From: JAKASV01 sp963754845 | GTDB lineage: Bacteria > Babelota > Babeliae > Babelales > Vermiphilaceae | NCBI GenBank assembly: GCA_963754845.1 | Contig: CAVWHE010000002.1 | Location: forward strand, 1 to 64,000 | Direction of reading: 5' to 3' | Length of the DNA stretch: 64,000 nucleotides | Shown here: in pieces, positions 1-8,800 of the stretch | How positions within the stretch are numbered: the stretch's first letter is position 1 | How the letters are laid out: the number at the start of each line of letters is the position of its first letter | Translations under genes and position numbers: made by a program | Notes under the pieces: model-generated | What the model saw: only the letters and a program-made list of their open reading frames with translations | What the model was told of the DNA's origin: nothing | Database searches by the model: none

Positions 1-389
1 GGAGAATTCTTTACCCGCGGGCTTGCGAGCAATACATCCACAACCGAGCGTCCGCCGCGCATCGCCAGTTCGTAAAGCAATTCCTCTCCCACCGACGGAT
101 TCTCGACGAGTGCGGGGGACGGCGGAGTTCTGATGTTCTCGGGCGCGATCCAATATCCCAGAACCTCCGAACTGGTAGCCGGATTTTGCGCCGCCGCCAG
201 GCAAGCGTTCTCGTCCCATCCCGCCAGCGTGAGACGCGCTTGCTGCCCAAATATCTTGTTGTGGAGCGTGAGATGAACAAGAATTTCGATCATCTCCATG
301 GGAGGCACGGAAAGCGATCCACGCGCTGCCGACTGCATCAGGTTCGCAGGAACCTTCGAACTCCGGATCAGATCAATCATCTGAGCCAT
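1..389 (-). CDS. Conserved hypothetical protein, 3' end cut by window edge
   Basis: An open frame runs from an ATG at 389 (complement) off the left edge of the window, giving at least 129 residues. A good Shine-Dalgarno (AGGAGA) lies 6 bases before the ATG. The protein begins MAQMIDLIRSSKVPANLMQS and is mostly helical, with short repeated alanine/leucine-rich helices; I see no catalytic motif, signal peptide or membrane segment. I recall similar proteins from Acidobacteriota, but assign no function. It is followed (upstream on the + map) by the HD-domain pseudogene on the same strand with a gap of a few bases, which suggests co-transcription. The reading frame is clean, unlike its two neighbours. 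Confidence 0.7.
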   Translation of the reverse strand, partial: MAQMIDLIRSSKVPANLMQSAARGSLSVPPMEMIEILVHLTLHNKIFGQQARLTLAGWDENACLAAAQNPATSSEVLGYWIAPENIRTPPSPALVENPSVGEELLYELAMRGGRSVVDVLLASPRVKNS

Positions 390-392
390 GCG

Positions 393-1050
393 TCATCTCC
401 TAACCGCGCGGCGGGTGCCCCGTCCAGGTTTCGTTGGGGCGGGACCGTTCGTCGCGTCGGCACTCCAGCCAACCACGCGTTCCAACTCGCCAACCGTAAT
501 CTCCAACTCGCGCGTGATGCGGTTCGGCGTGCGCGCATACTCATTGCTCAACGCGCGATAGTACCAGAGCGTTCCTTCCTTCTTGCCGTTGAAACGAACC
601 CAGATATTGTCGCCGTTGTTGCGATAATCGGCGAGAATCGTGCGCACGTTATGCAGCTTGTCCGATGCCGACACAAGCCGCGTCTCCGCGTCGGCATGCC
701 TCACTTCTCGAGATGTCCACGCTGCGTACGATCCAGTCCGGCTTGGGCTCGACGAACAATCCGTGACCCTCAACAATCTTCGCCACGCGTGACCCAAAGA
801 GCTTGCGAATCTCCCGCAGCCGGGGCATGCCTCCGCAATCTTCCACCACATCATGCAGCAGTGCCGCAATTGCCATTCCCTCATCGCCGCCCGCCTCCAG
901 CACAAGCGATGTCACCGCCATCAGATGCGAAAGATACGGAACCGCGGTTCCCTTCCGCGCCTGTCCCGCGTGCCACTTCGCCGCGTAGCGAAACGCCCAC
1001 TGCAATCGCGGGCCGAGCTCGGAGGCCGCGGCGCCATTCGTTGTTTCATT
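393..1050 (-). pseudogene. HD-domain (p)ppGpp hydrolase-like protein, frameshifted
   Basis: Two minus-strand frames together make one HD-domain protein of the MESH1/SpoT-like guanosine polyphosphate hydrolase type. The upstream frame has the helix before the HD domain, a SHLMAV segment and ALLHDVVEDCGG (metal-binding HD and the ED pair). The downstream frame carries ETRLVSASDKLHN, the conserved SxxDKxHN block, then a tail with KEGTLWYYRAL. The two halves meet out of frame near 690-720. The family hydrolyses the 3'-diphosphate of ppGpp-like nucleotides. The true start is unclear: only TTG or ATG codons that overlap the upstream gene are in frame, so a second small error near 1,030-1,050 is possible. 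It is either a decaying gene or sequence error. Confidence 0.6.
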
Positions 1051-1063
1051 CCCATACGGTTCC

Positions 1064-1680
1064 CTACCCGCAGTCCTGGCAACAACCCCTGCCGCGCACC
1101 GCATGGACGCCCTCATACGCAATCAGTGGAACCATAACGATCCTGCCATTGAGTCTGCCCACCACCATCCAAGTGCCGCATTCAGCAACAGGCCCAGCAG
1201 CAGGACGGCGGACAGGTAAGCGCAAACGTCGGTCTGACGTGAGTCGGAACGCAAAGCCTGACTGGCCAATGCCGAAGCTACCCTCCGCTTGGCGCGCGCC
1301 AGTACGGGCATGACAATGAGCGATACTGCCGCCAGCGCGATGCCGGGCAAACTGCGTTCCGGAAGGTCGCGGCGGAGGACGTTCAGGATCGATTCGCCCG
1401 CCACGTATCCCGCTAAAACAAGCAAGCTGATACCGACGAGCTTTAGAGCGCGCCTTTCCGTCGCTGCACGCCTCTCTGCATCGTGATCGGAGCGCAACCG
1501 CCAAAGCAGGATTCCGCCCGACCAAACTTCGATCAGGGAGTCCAGCCCGAAAGCAGCCAGCGCGATACTGCCCGCTACCGCGCCGCAGGTTAGCGCCACC
1601 AGAGCTTCCAGGGCGTTCCAGGCGATCGTGAAATATTCCAGGTTCACTCCGCTCTGCACCGCTGCCGCACGGGTCGTCAT
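1064..1680 (-). pseudogene. Cation-efflux-like membrane protein, frameshifted near 1,145
   Basis: The frame from ATG 1680 encodes a four-to-five-helix membrane protein with FGLDSLIEVWSGG, which matches the SxxD metal site of cation diffusion facilitator (CDF) transporters, and DSRQTDVCAYLSAVLLLG, matching the later HxxxD-like helix. It stops early at 1123. The expected last helix (IVMVPLIAYEGVHAVRG) is present in another minus-strand frame and ends at 1064, so one or two bases are lost around 1,140-1,150. CDF proteins export divalent metal ions from the cytoplasm. The start overlaps the prfB stop by 4 bases (ATGA), indicating translational coupling. Two adjacent frameshifts make sequence error as likely as real decay. 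Confidence 0.6.
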
Positions 1681-2781
1681 CCCTTCTTCTCCCCGCGCCG
1701 CATTCGCAAATACGCTTGCATCAGAGGCCGCAAATCGCCGTCGATCACGCGATCCACATCCCCGATCTCCAGCTTCGTCCGATGATCCTTGATCAGCCGA
1801 TAGGGTTGCAGCACATACGACCGGATCTGCGACCCGAAATCGATATCCAGCTTCGAATCCTCGATCTGCTTCGTGACTTCCCTCTTCTTCTCCAACTCGT
1901 ACTCGTACAGCTTCGAGCGCAACATGCTCATCGCCTTCTCTTTGTTCTTATGCTGCGAGCGCTCGTTCTGGCAGGCTGCCACCAGCCCCGTCGGGATATG
2001 TGTGATCCGCACCGCGGAATCGGTCGTATTTACGTGCTGTCCGCCCTTGCCGCTCGACCGGTAGGTATCAATCCGAATGTCGTCCGGTTTGATATTGACC
2101 TCAATGCTGTCGTCGATCTCCGGAGAAACATACACACTCGCAAACGAGGTATGCCGCCGCTTAGCCTGATCAAACGGCGAAATCCGCACCAACCGGTGCA
2201 CCCCAATCTCGCTCGTCAAATATCCAAATGCATATTCCCCAATAACGGAAAACGTCGCCGACTTGATCCCCGCCTCTTCGCCCGGCTGGTAGTCATACAT
2301 CTCCGTCTTGAAGCCCTGCCGCTCCGCCCACCGCAGATACATCCGCAGCAGCATGTCGGCCCAGTCCTGCGATTCAGTCCCCCCCGCCCCCGGATGGATC
2401 GTGACGATGGCATTGCGCGCATCGTTTTCACCCGAAAGCAGCGTCTCGGTCTCAACTCGATCCACTAGTTCGCGCAGCGAATCCAGTTCCCGTTGCAAAT
2501 CGGCGGAAACATCCTCGCCTTCTTTTCCGAGATCGAAATACGCGCCGATGTCGTCTGTCCGCCGCGCCAAATCGCCTTCCAGAGACAGCACGGTCTCCAG
2601 TCGCTTCCGCTCGCGCATCACTTGCTGAGATTTGGCGGGATTCGACCACAGCCCAGGATCCGCCGCCTGCTTTTCAATTTCGGTTAACTGCTGGCGCAGT
2701 CTGCCCGCGTCAAAGATACTCCCGCAGGTCGTGTACCTTGGTCTTCAACGAAGAATATTGCTGTTCCAGTTCATCCAACAT
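1677..2781 (-). CDS. prfB: Peptide chain release factor 2 (RF2), with programmed +1 frameshift
   Basis: RF2 terminates translation at UGA and UAA. The main frame contains the catalytic GGQ loop (SSGKGGQHVNTTDSAVRITH) and the class I release-factor core. Translation starts at ATG 2781, preceded by AAGGAT 8-9 bases upstream, and reads 23 codons to an in-frame UGA at 2710-2712. A +1 shift there joins the remaining frame and gives 367 residues, the usual RF2 length. The shift makes RF2 control its own level: scarce RF2 means slow UGA reading and more frameshifting. The SPF-type tripeptide that reads stop codons was not resolved by eye. The gene overlaps the following CDF-like gene by 4 bases. Confidence 0.95.
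2709..2724 (-). promoter_or_regulatory. prfB programmed +1 frameshift site
   Basis: On the minus strand the sequence reads CGGGAGTATCTTTGAC. CTT UGA C is the classical RF2 slippery site, and the internal Shine-Dalgarno-like GGGAG sits three bases before CTT, as in Escherichia coli. Both reading frames fit: 23 codons upstream in frame 0, and the RF2 body in +1 from GAC onward. Confidence 0.93.
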
Positions 2782-2854
2782 AGGAATAATCCTTGGAAAT
2801 TCAACCGCCCTCGAGCAACCGTGAATCAGCCATCCCTCACAGTCGCCAGAACGA

Positions 2855-4459
2855 TCACTGGGTACTAGTTACTGGGTACCGGGTACTGATGAGTGCGACC
2901 AAAGAAATTATCGCACACAGGTATGCGAACCAATCCCCGTGCCGCGTGTAAATCGTGGTACCAGACAACAGCCCATAGCGCGCTATCAGCGCCGTTCGTT
3001 GCCTGCGCGGAACCTCCGCCACCACTTTTCCCGAAGGATCAATCACTGCCGTCAACCCGGTATTCGTCGCGCTCAACAGCCACCGACCGTTTTCGATTGC
3101 CCGCATCCGCGTTTGCTGTAGATGTTGTTTCCACGCGCCGCTATCCCCGTACCATCCGTCGTTCGAAATGTTCACCAGCACCTGCGCGCCATCCAGCGCA
3201 AACCGCCGCACCTCGTCCGGAAAAATCGACTCGTAGCAGATAAACGTTCCTAGTCGCTCTCCGCCCGCATCCAGCGGCGCCCGCGACGTACCGTGCTGAA
3301 ATTCGCCGACTTCCTTCGTCAGCCCTCCCGCAAAAGCGAACAGCTTCGGAAACGGCAGGTACTCGCCAAATGGCACCAGGTGGACTTTGTCGTACCGCGC
3401 CATCCATTCCCCCTGCGGACTAACCAGGCCTGCCGAATTGAAAATCTGCGAACTCTCCCCGCCGCTCTGCATCGCGGAATTAATGCCGATCGCCCCCGCG
3501 ATCACCCAACTCCCGGACTGCTTCGCCACTTCACTCACCGGCCCGCGAAACTTCGGATCGTTCGTGTAAAACGGCGCCGGCGACTCCGGCCACACCAGCA
3601 AGTTGTAACGCGCCCCCTCTTTTCCCCCCGGTGGATGCAAACTCACTCGCTCCAGGTCCTGCAGCGTCGTCTGAAAATAATTCATCGTCCATCCCGATCC
3701 TTCGAGGATCGGAATATTCGGCTGCACCAGAACCGCCGTTTGATCGGCCTCCGTAGCGGGACCGTTCACCCACTGCCCGGCCTGCAACACGATCGCCGCC
3801 AGGCACGCGGCCACCACCAATACCCGCCTTCTCTCTTTCGCCACCAAAAACGCGGCCGCGAACGCACTATTCACCAGCACAATTTCAAATGACAGCCCGT
3901 AAACACCGGTGATCGTCGCAATCCGCGTGAGCGCAAAATTGCCGGTCTGCGCGTACCCCAGCAACTCCCATGGAAACCCGGTAACCCGCGTCCGCGCCAG
4001 TTCAACCGCCACCCAAAGAAACGGAGCCGCCACCAACCCGCGCCGCAAAGACAACGACAACGACGCTCTGGGGGATGCCACCATCGCAACCAGCAGCCCA
4101 AACAGCCCGTGATAGAGCCCGATGTACATACTGAACAAAATCAGCGCCAGCAGCGCCATCGGAACCGGAAGCCCGCCGTACCGGTGCATCGTGTCGTAAA
4201 TCCAGTAGCATGTCCCGAGGCTCCAGAGAATCCCGCATAAGTATCCAAGCAGGAATCCCTGCCACGCTCTTGCCGGAGCCAGTTTCATCGGAGCATTCAG
4301 TTGCAGCGCCCCCGCCGGACGCGCCCGCAGCAGCGCAATCATCAGCGGCGCAACCGCAATCCACGCCAGCCAGTACAACCCGGGCAGCGGAAAGATCACC
4401 ACCTGCAAGCCCGCCGACAGCACCGTCAGCAGCCACGCGCTCGAATGAATTTTTCTCAC
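2855..4459 (-). CDS. lnt: Apolipoprotein N-acyltransferase
   Basis: Lnt transfers an acyl chain from a phospholipid to the N-terminal cysteine of lipoproteins in the inner membrane. The first ~220 residues form about six membrane helices, followed by a nitrilase-like catalytic domain. The catalytic Glu, Lys and Cys are visible in WPESPAPFY, YDKVHLVPFGEYLP and FICYESIFPDE, and a final helix closes the protein. I chose the GTG at 4459 (VRKIHSS...), which starts just before the first helix and gives 534 residues; the frame is open up to 4597, but that part is repeat-like intergenic sequence. The last residues (RYPVTSTQ) are written by a short tactgggta-type repeat at 2860-2890, so the native end may have been altered. 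Confidence 0.92.
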   Translation of the reverse strand: MRKIHSSAWLLTVLSAGLQVVIFPLPGLYWLAWIAVAPLMIALLRARPAGALQLNAPMKLAPARAWQGFLLGYLCGILWSLGTCYWIYDTMHRYGGLPVPMALLALILFSMYIGLYHGLFGLLVAMVASPRASLSLSLRRGLVAAPFLWVAVELARTRVTGFPWELLGYAQTGNFALTRIATITGVYGLSFEIVLVNSAFAAAFLVAKERRRVLVVAACLAAIVLQAGQWVNGPATEADQTAVLVQPNIPILEGSGWTMNYFQTTLQDLERVSLHPPGGKEGARYNLLVWPESPAPFYTNDPKFRGPVSEVAKQSGSWVIAGAIGINSAMQSGGESSQIFNSAGLVSPQGEWMARYDKVHLVPFGEYLPFPKLFAFAGGLTKEVGEFQHGTSRAPLDAGGERLGTFICYESIFPDEVRRFALDGAQVLVNISNDGWYGDSGAWKQHLQQTRMRAIENGRWLLSATNTGLTAVIDPSGKVVAEVPRRQRTALIARYGLLSGTTIYTRHGDWFAYLCAIISLVALISTRYPVTSTQ

Positions 4460-4494
4460 CGCGAAAGCATAGCAAACCCGATTTGGCCGAAACG

Positions 4495-4690
4495 GTGATT
4501 CCCCGTTCCCAGTTCCCCGTTCCCGGTTCTCACAAAGACATCCAGCTTTCTGACCAGGAACAGAACTAAACGCCAGCGACGGATTTCCTCCGTGCATCTC
4601 CGTGTCCTTTGTGGTTTCGCTTTAGCAGTTTTCGTCCCGGAAGCGGAACCAGAGACCAGGAACTCAGAACTAAGAACTGAGAACTGCTCT
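4495..4690. repeat. Cluster of short degenerate intergenic repeats
   Basis: The stretch between lnt and the small membrane gene is made of short near-repeats: gttcccagttccccgttccc (4504-4530), ctccgtgtcctttgtggttt (4599-4618) and gaactcagaactaagaactg (4659-4690). Elements like these are common between genes in soil bacteria, often as dispersed copies; I recall similar ones from Acidobacteriota, which is not tested here. No gene is convincing in this stretch. Confidence 0.5.
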
Positions 4691-4732
4691 CCCGTCATTG
4701 TTCCAGCCGCTTCAATCAGATACCATGTGTTG

Positions 4733-4879
4733 ATGATTTCCTTGCTGGGCGTGTTGTTGGTAAGACTTCTCGAGGGAATGTTTGCGATTGGTGTCATCGG
4801 CTCAACGCTCGTCCTTCTGATTACCTTTGTCGAGGATGCGGAAACCCTTTTCGGACGGGAGGAAACGCATCACTCCTAG
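4733..4879 (+). CDS. Small single-pass membrane protein (48 aa)
   Basis: The frame is open from 4592, but the first part reads through intergenic repeats; the likely protein starts at ATG 4733 (MISLLGVLLV) or GTG 4727. It has one hydrophobic segment of about 25 residues, ending IGSTLVLLITFVEDAETLFG, then a short charged tail. The amphipathic FVEDAETLFG end looks conserved and I recall similar short proteins next to transporters in Acidobacteriota. It lies 18 bases before the permease start on the same strand, so the two may be co-transcribed. Function unknown. Confidence 0.5.
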   Translation: MISLLGVLLVRLLEGMFAIGVIGSTLVLLITFVEDAETLFGREETHHS

Positions 4880-4897
4880 AATTTGACCCTCGCCTGA

Positions 4898-7384
4898 ATG
4901 TCATCCCCCATCCAGCCCGTCAACAACGGTTCGAACCGCGTTCGCATCGTCGTCGCCACGTCGGTGATGCTCACCTTCATCTCCTTCTGGCGCGCCGCGG
5001 CCATCGTTCTCAACGACCTCGCCTCCTCCGCTTTCTACGCCTGCGGCATCGCTGAGCAAGCCGTCGGCAAGTCCGCCCCCTGGTTCATCGTCGGAGTCAT
5101 GCTCTTCTCGTTCACGGTGCGCGCCGTCTACGTCGAGAGCTGCTCCATGTTCGTCCGCGGCGGCGTCTATAAAGTCGTCAAAGAGGCGCTTGGAGGCACC
5201 CTCGCAAAACTCAGTGTCTCCGCACTGATGTTTGATTACGTCCTGACCGGCCCTATCTCCGGTGTGTCCGCCGGCCAATACATCGTTGGCCTCATCAACG
5301 AGGTCATGGTCACCGCTGACGCTCATGGCTGGGTCCCGCGCGCCGTTCACAACATTTTCCACGGCACTCCCCAGTTCGACGTTAACTGGACTTCCGTCCT
5401 CTTCGCCCTCGCCGTCACCATTTACTACTGGTGGGAAAATATCAAGGGTATCCACGAGTCCAGCGAAAAAGCGCTCTGGGTCATGCAGATCACAACCGTC
5501 ATGGTTGTAGCCCTGCTGGGCTGGTCGGCCTTCACCCTCTTCAAGGTCGGATACCAGCATGTGCCGCTGCCCACTCCAGGAAACCTCCATTTCACAAAGG
5601 AATCGCTCGGCTTCCTCCATCACAATTTCCCGGATCAAAGTCTCGCGCAGAAATTCGGAATCCTCGGCATCATGATCGCCTTCGGGCACTCCGTTCTCGC
5701 CATGAGCGGCGAAGAGTCGCTCGCCCAGGTCAATCGCGAGCTCGCCCACCCCAAGCTCCGGAACCTGAAAAAGGCGGCCATCGTCATCGCCCTCTACAGC
5801 TTCATCTTCACCGGATTGACCGCCCTCCTCGCCGTGATGTTGATCCCCGATGCGGTCCGCGTTCCCATCTACAAGGACAACCTCATCGCCGGCTTGGCCA
5901 TGTATATGTACGGGCCAGAACTCCTGCGCCTCGTTTTCCGTGGCTTTGTCGTGGTCGTCGGGTTTCTCATTCTTTCCGGCGCCGTCAATACCGCCATCAT
6001 CGGCTCCAATGGCGTCCTGAACCGCGTCTCTGAAGATGGCGTCCTCTCCGACTGGTTCCGCTTCCCCCATCGCAGGTTCGGCACCAGCTATCGCATCATC
6101 AACCTGATCGTCATCCTTCAGGTCTTCACCATCGTGGCCAGCCGCGGCGATGTGTACGCCTTGGGCGAGGCTTATGCCTTCGGTGTCATCTGGAGCTTCG
6201 CCTTCAAGGGCCTCGCCATGCTCGTGCTCCGCTTCAAATACAAAGGCGAGCGCGGCTGGAAAGTGCCTGTCAATTTCAGAATCGGACGCTACGAGATCCC
6301 CTTCGGCATGGCCTCGATCACCATGGTCCTGCTCGCCACGGCACTCATCAACCTTTTCACCAAGTCCGTCGCCACCATCAGCGGCATCGCATTTTCCGCG
6401 GTTTTCTTCCTCATCTTCACCGTCTCCGAGTTCACCAATCGAAAGAAGAAAGCCGCGGCCCACGACCACATGAACGACCAGTTCCAGTTGCTGCAGCGCG
6501 ATACCGTTGAGCGCGAAAGCCTTAACATTCGCCGTGGCAACGTGCTGGTTCCCGTGCGCGATTACAACACCCTGATCCACCTGCGCTGGACCCTGGAAAA
6601 ATTCGACATCCGCGACCAGGATGTCGTCGTCATGTCCGCCCGCGTCAGCCGCTTTGGCTCGGCTGCTTACGATCTGGTTCCCGAGCAGATTTTCAGCGAC
6701 TACGAGCAGACCCTGTTCACACGCGCCGTCGCCGTCGCCGAGAGTTTCGGCAAGAAAGTTTCCTTGCTCGTGGTCCCTGCCGGTGATGTCTGGACCGCCA
6801 TCGTACAAACCGCCAACAATCTCGATTCCTCGGCGGTCGTTATCGGCGTATCCAGCAAGATGTCACCCGAAGAACAAGCCTTCGCCCTCGGCCGGGCATG
6901 GGAATCTCTTCCTGAACCTAAGAAGCAATTCGTCCTGCAGGTCATTCACCCCGACGGCCATGTCGATACCTTTCGAATCGGCCCGCACACCCCTAGCATG
7001 AAGGACGAGGACGTACTTCTCCTTCACCGGCTCTGGCTCAATATCACGCGAGAACCCGGCCTGGAGAATGTGCACCACCACCAGATTCTTACCGAAGCCC
7101 TCACCCGCTTCGCCCACGATTACGGTGCCCGCGAGCGCGATGAGATTTTGAAAGAGTTGAAGCAGACTGGAAATGCGGCGCGTCGGCCGGGCGCTACCGC
7201 TCCACCTACCGCCCCAATCGTGCGTAAGGAAGGCGGCGACGGCTCGTTCCCGGAGCACGGCTCCTACTTTCGGGTTTGGGGCGAGCTTCGTGGCGTTCTT
7301 CGCGCGTGTCGGTGGTGGCATTTACACCAAATCCGCCGATGTGGGCGCCGATCTTGTCGGCAAAATCGAAGCTGGAATTCCTGA
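4898..7384 (+). CDS. APC-superfamily amino-acid permease with C-terminal UspA-like domain
   Basis: The first ~500 residues form about 12 membrane helices of the amino acid-polyamine-organocation (APC) type, including GPISGVSAGQYIVGLI and the helix 6 region MSGEESLAQVNRELAHP. A soluble C-terminal half (~residues 540-750) contains a universal-stress-like alpha/beta fold, e.g. RRGNVLVPVRDYNTL and SSAVVIGVSSKMS. The substrate is not deducible. The start at ATG 4898 is open to doubt but places the first helix correctly. Sequence after about residue 785 (position ~7,255) is not native: from there the reading is an out-of-frame copy of hppA, so the natural C-terminus is missing or lies just before the junction. 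Confidence 0.8.
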   Translation: MSSPIQPVNNGSNRVRIVVATSVMLTFISFWRAAAIVLNDLASSAFYACGIAEQAVGKSAPWFIVGVMLFSFTVRAVYVESCSMFVRGGVYKVVKEALGGTLAKLSVSALMFDYVLTGPISGVSAGQYIVGLINEVMVTADAHGWVPRAVHNIFHGTPQFDVNWTSVLFALAVTIYYWWENIKGIHESSEKALWVMQITTVMVVALLGWSAFTLFKVGYQHVPLPTPGNLHFTKESLGFLHHNFPDQSLAQKFGILGIMIAFGHSVLAMSGEESLAQVNRELAHPKLRNLKKAAIVIALYSFIFTGLTALLAVMLIPDAVRVPIYKDNLIAGLAMYMYGPELLRLVFRGFVVVVGFLILSGAVNTAIIGSNGVLNRVSEDGVLSDWFRFPHRRFGTSYRIINLIVILQVFTIVASRGDVYALGEAYAFGVIWSFAFKGLAMLVLRFKYKGERGWKVPVNFRIGRYEIPFGMASITMVLLATALINLFTKSVATISGIAFSAVFFLIFTVSEFTNRKKKAAAHDHMNDQFQLLQRDTVERESLNIRRGNVLVPVRDYNTLIHLRWTLEKFDIRDQDVVVMSARVSRFGSAAYDLVPEQIFSDYEQTLFTRAVAVAESFGKKVSLLVVPAGDVWTAIVQTANNLDSSAVVIGVSSKMSPEEQAFALGRAWESLPEPKKQFVLQVIHPDGHVDTFRIGPHTPSMKDEDVLLLHRLWLNITREPGLENVHHHQILTEALTRFAHDYGARERDEILKELKQTGNAARRPGATAPPTAPIVRKEGGDGSFPEHGSYFRVWGELRGVLRACRWWHLHQIRRCGRRSCRQNRSWNS
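7250..7275. other. Junction between two unrelated genomes (probable assembly chimera)
   Basis: Left of this point GC is high and the genes resemble a soil bacterium; right of it the DNA is less GC-rich, with different codon habits (for example frequent CTT, GTT and TTT). The permease frame loses meaning here, and hppA homology begins abruptly at FGFGASF, in the middle of the enzyme. No insertion-sequence end, tRNA or integrase lies at the join. Confidence 0.75.
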
Positions 7385-8753
7385 GGACGATCCACGCAAT
7401 CCTGCCGTTATAGCCGATAACGTTGGCGACTGCGTCGGCGATACCGCCGGTATGGGAGCTGACATTTACGAATCGTACGTGAGCTCGATGGTCGCAACGA
7501 TCGTTGTCGCGAGCACAACGTACGGAGCGGACATAAGCTATTTGATTCTGCCTCTCGTTGTGTCGGCCTTCGGTCTCATAGGATCAATCATCGCTCTTGT
7601 TGCAAGTTATTACCTGCGCTTTAAGCCTGCGGCCATGCTGCGTAACGCTACGTACGTTTCGATTGCATATCTCCTTGCCGCCTCCTATATCTACATGTAT
7701 GCGACGGGTATGGAAATGTCGCTCTTTATTTCGATAGTTTTGGGATGCATTGCTGGCGTCGTCGTCGGTGTCGTGACCGAGTACTACACGAGCTTTTCAC
7801 CCGTTGTCCGCGTCGCCGAAAGTGCCGTTTCAGGAGCGGGAACAAACGTTATTTACGGACTCTCAGTTGGTATGGAGTCGACCGTTCTTCCTGTTATCAT
7901 TTTGGCACTCATTGTCTTTGCATCATTTAGTTACAGTGGGCTCTTTGGTGTCGCCATGGCAGCAGTTTCGATGCTGGCGACCGTGGGCATCACCATGACG
8001 GTTGATGGTTATGGACCCATCGCCGACAATGCCGGCGGTATTGCCGAAATGGCCGGCTTTGGACCTTCGGTGCGTGCTATCACCGACAAACTCGACGCTC
8101 TCGGTAATATGACGGCCGCGCTCGGCAAGGGTTTTGCCATCGGATCGGCGCTTCTTGCCGCGCTCTCGCTCTTTGCCGCTTATTCCCATGAGGCAAACAT
8201 CGACGTGCTGAGTCTCACCGACGTCAACGTCGTTGTCGGGCTCTTTATTGGCGCCGTTATGCCGTTTTTAATTTCGTCGATGACGCTACGCTCGGTGAGC
8301 CGCGCTGCGCTTCAAATGGTTGTTGAAGTGCGTCGTCAGTTTGCGACAATTCCGGGACTTCTTGCTGGCACCGCCGACCCTGACTACAAAAGTTGCATTG
8401 CTATTAGCACGCGTGCTGCACTTAAAGAAATGATTGTGCCGGGTATTTTGACAGTCGCTTCCCCTGTCGTTGCATGGTGGTTTTTGGGCGTTAAGGCTCT
8501 CGGAGGTTTTCTTGTTGGCGCCACAACGGTCGGCGTTCTTTTGGCGCTCATGATGGCGAATAGCGGGGGCGTATGGGATAATGCCAAAAAATACATAGAA
8601 GCCGGTAATCTCGGCGGCAAAGGCTCTGCTGCTCACAAAGCCGCGGTTGTTGGCGACACCGTCGGCGACCCTTTTAAGGACACCTCCGGGCCGGCACTCA
8701 ACATACTCATTAAGCTCATGTCCATCGTTTCCCTTCTGCTTGTGTTGAGGTGA
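7266..8753 (+). CDS. hppA: Membrane pyrophosphatase (ion-pumping), N-terminus missing
   Basis: Couples pyrophosphate hydrolysis to H+ or Na+ transport across the membrane. Visible signatures are ADVGADLVGK, the substrate-binding DDPRNPA, DNVGD...AGMGADIYESY, and the C-terminal DTVGDPFKDTSGP, with roughly ten of the usual 16 helices. The GNMTAALGKGFAIGSA segment has alanine and glycine where K+-independent enzymes carry lysine and threonine, so it should be K+-dependent; ESY in the DIYESY segment is like Na+-pumping members. Only ~495 residues are family-like, against ~670-730 for a full enzyme: about 180 N-terminal residues are absent because of the junction. The next gene, pheS, starts 48 bases downstream. 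Confidence 0.9.
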   Translation, partial: TFGFGASFVAFFARVGGGIYTKSADVGADLVGKIEAGIPEDDPRNPAVIADNVGDCVGDTAGMGADIYESYVSSMVATIVVASTTYGADISYLILPLVVSAFGLIGSIIALVASYYLRFKPAAMLRNATYVSIAYLLAASYIYMYATGMEMSLFISIVLGCIAGVVVGVVTEYYTSFSPVVRVAESAVSGAGTNVIYGLSVGMESTVLPVIILALIVFASFSYSGLFGVAMAAVSMLATVGITMTVDGYGPIADNAGGIAEMAGFGPSVRAITDKLDALGNMTAALGKGFAIGSALLAALSLFAAYSHEANIDVLSLTDVNVVVGLFIGAVMPFLISSMTLRSVSRAALQMVVEVRRQFATIPGLLAGTADPDYKSCIAISTRAALKEMIVPGILTVASPVVAWWFLGVKALGGFLVGATTVGVLLALMMANSGGVWDNAKKYIEAGNLGGKGSAAHKAAVVGDTVGDPFKDTSGPALNILIKLMSIVSLLLVLR

Positions 8754-8800
8754 TGTTTTGAAAGACGGGGTCGTGCTACACGTGATAGCGAGTTGCGAGG

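Noticed and set aside
186..1313. Plus-strand ORF of 375 codons
   Set aside because: It is antisense to the partial gene, the HD-domain gene and the CDF-like gene; the translation is Arg/Pro-rich and has no motif.
4901..6808. Long minus-strand ORF (635 codons) inside the permease
   Set aside because: It is antisense to the permease with its helices and UspA-like domain. Its own translation is highly acidic, Gly/Asp-rich and has no folds, as expected for the reverse of a GC-rich gene.
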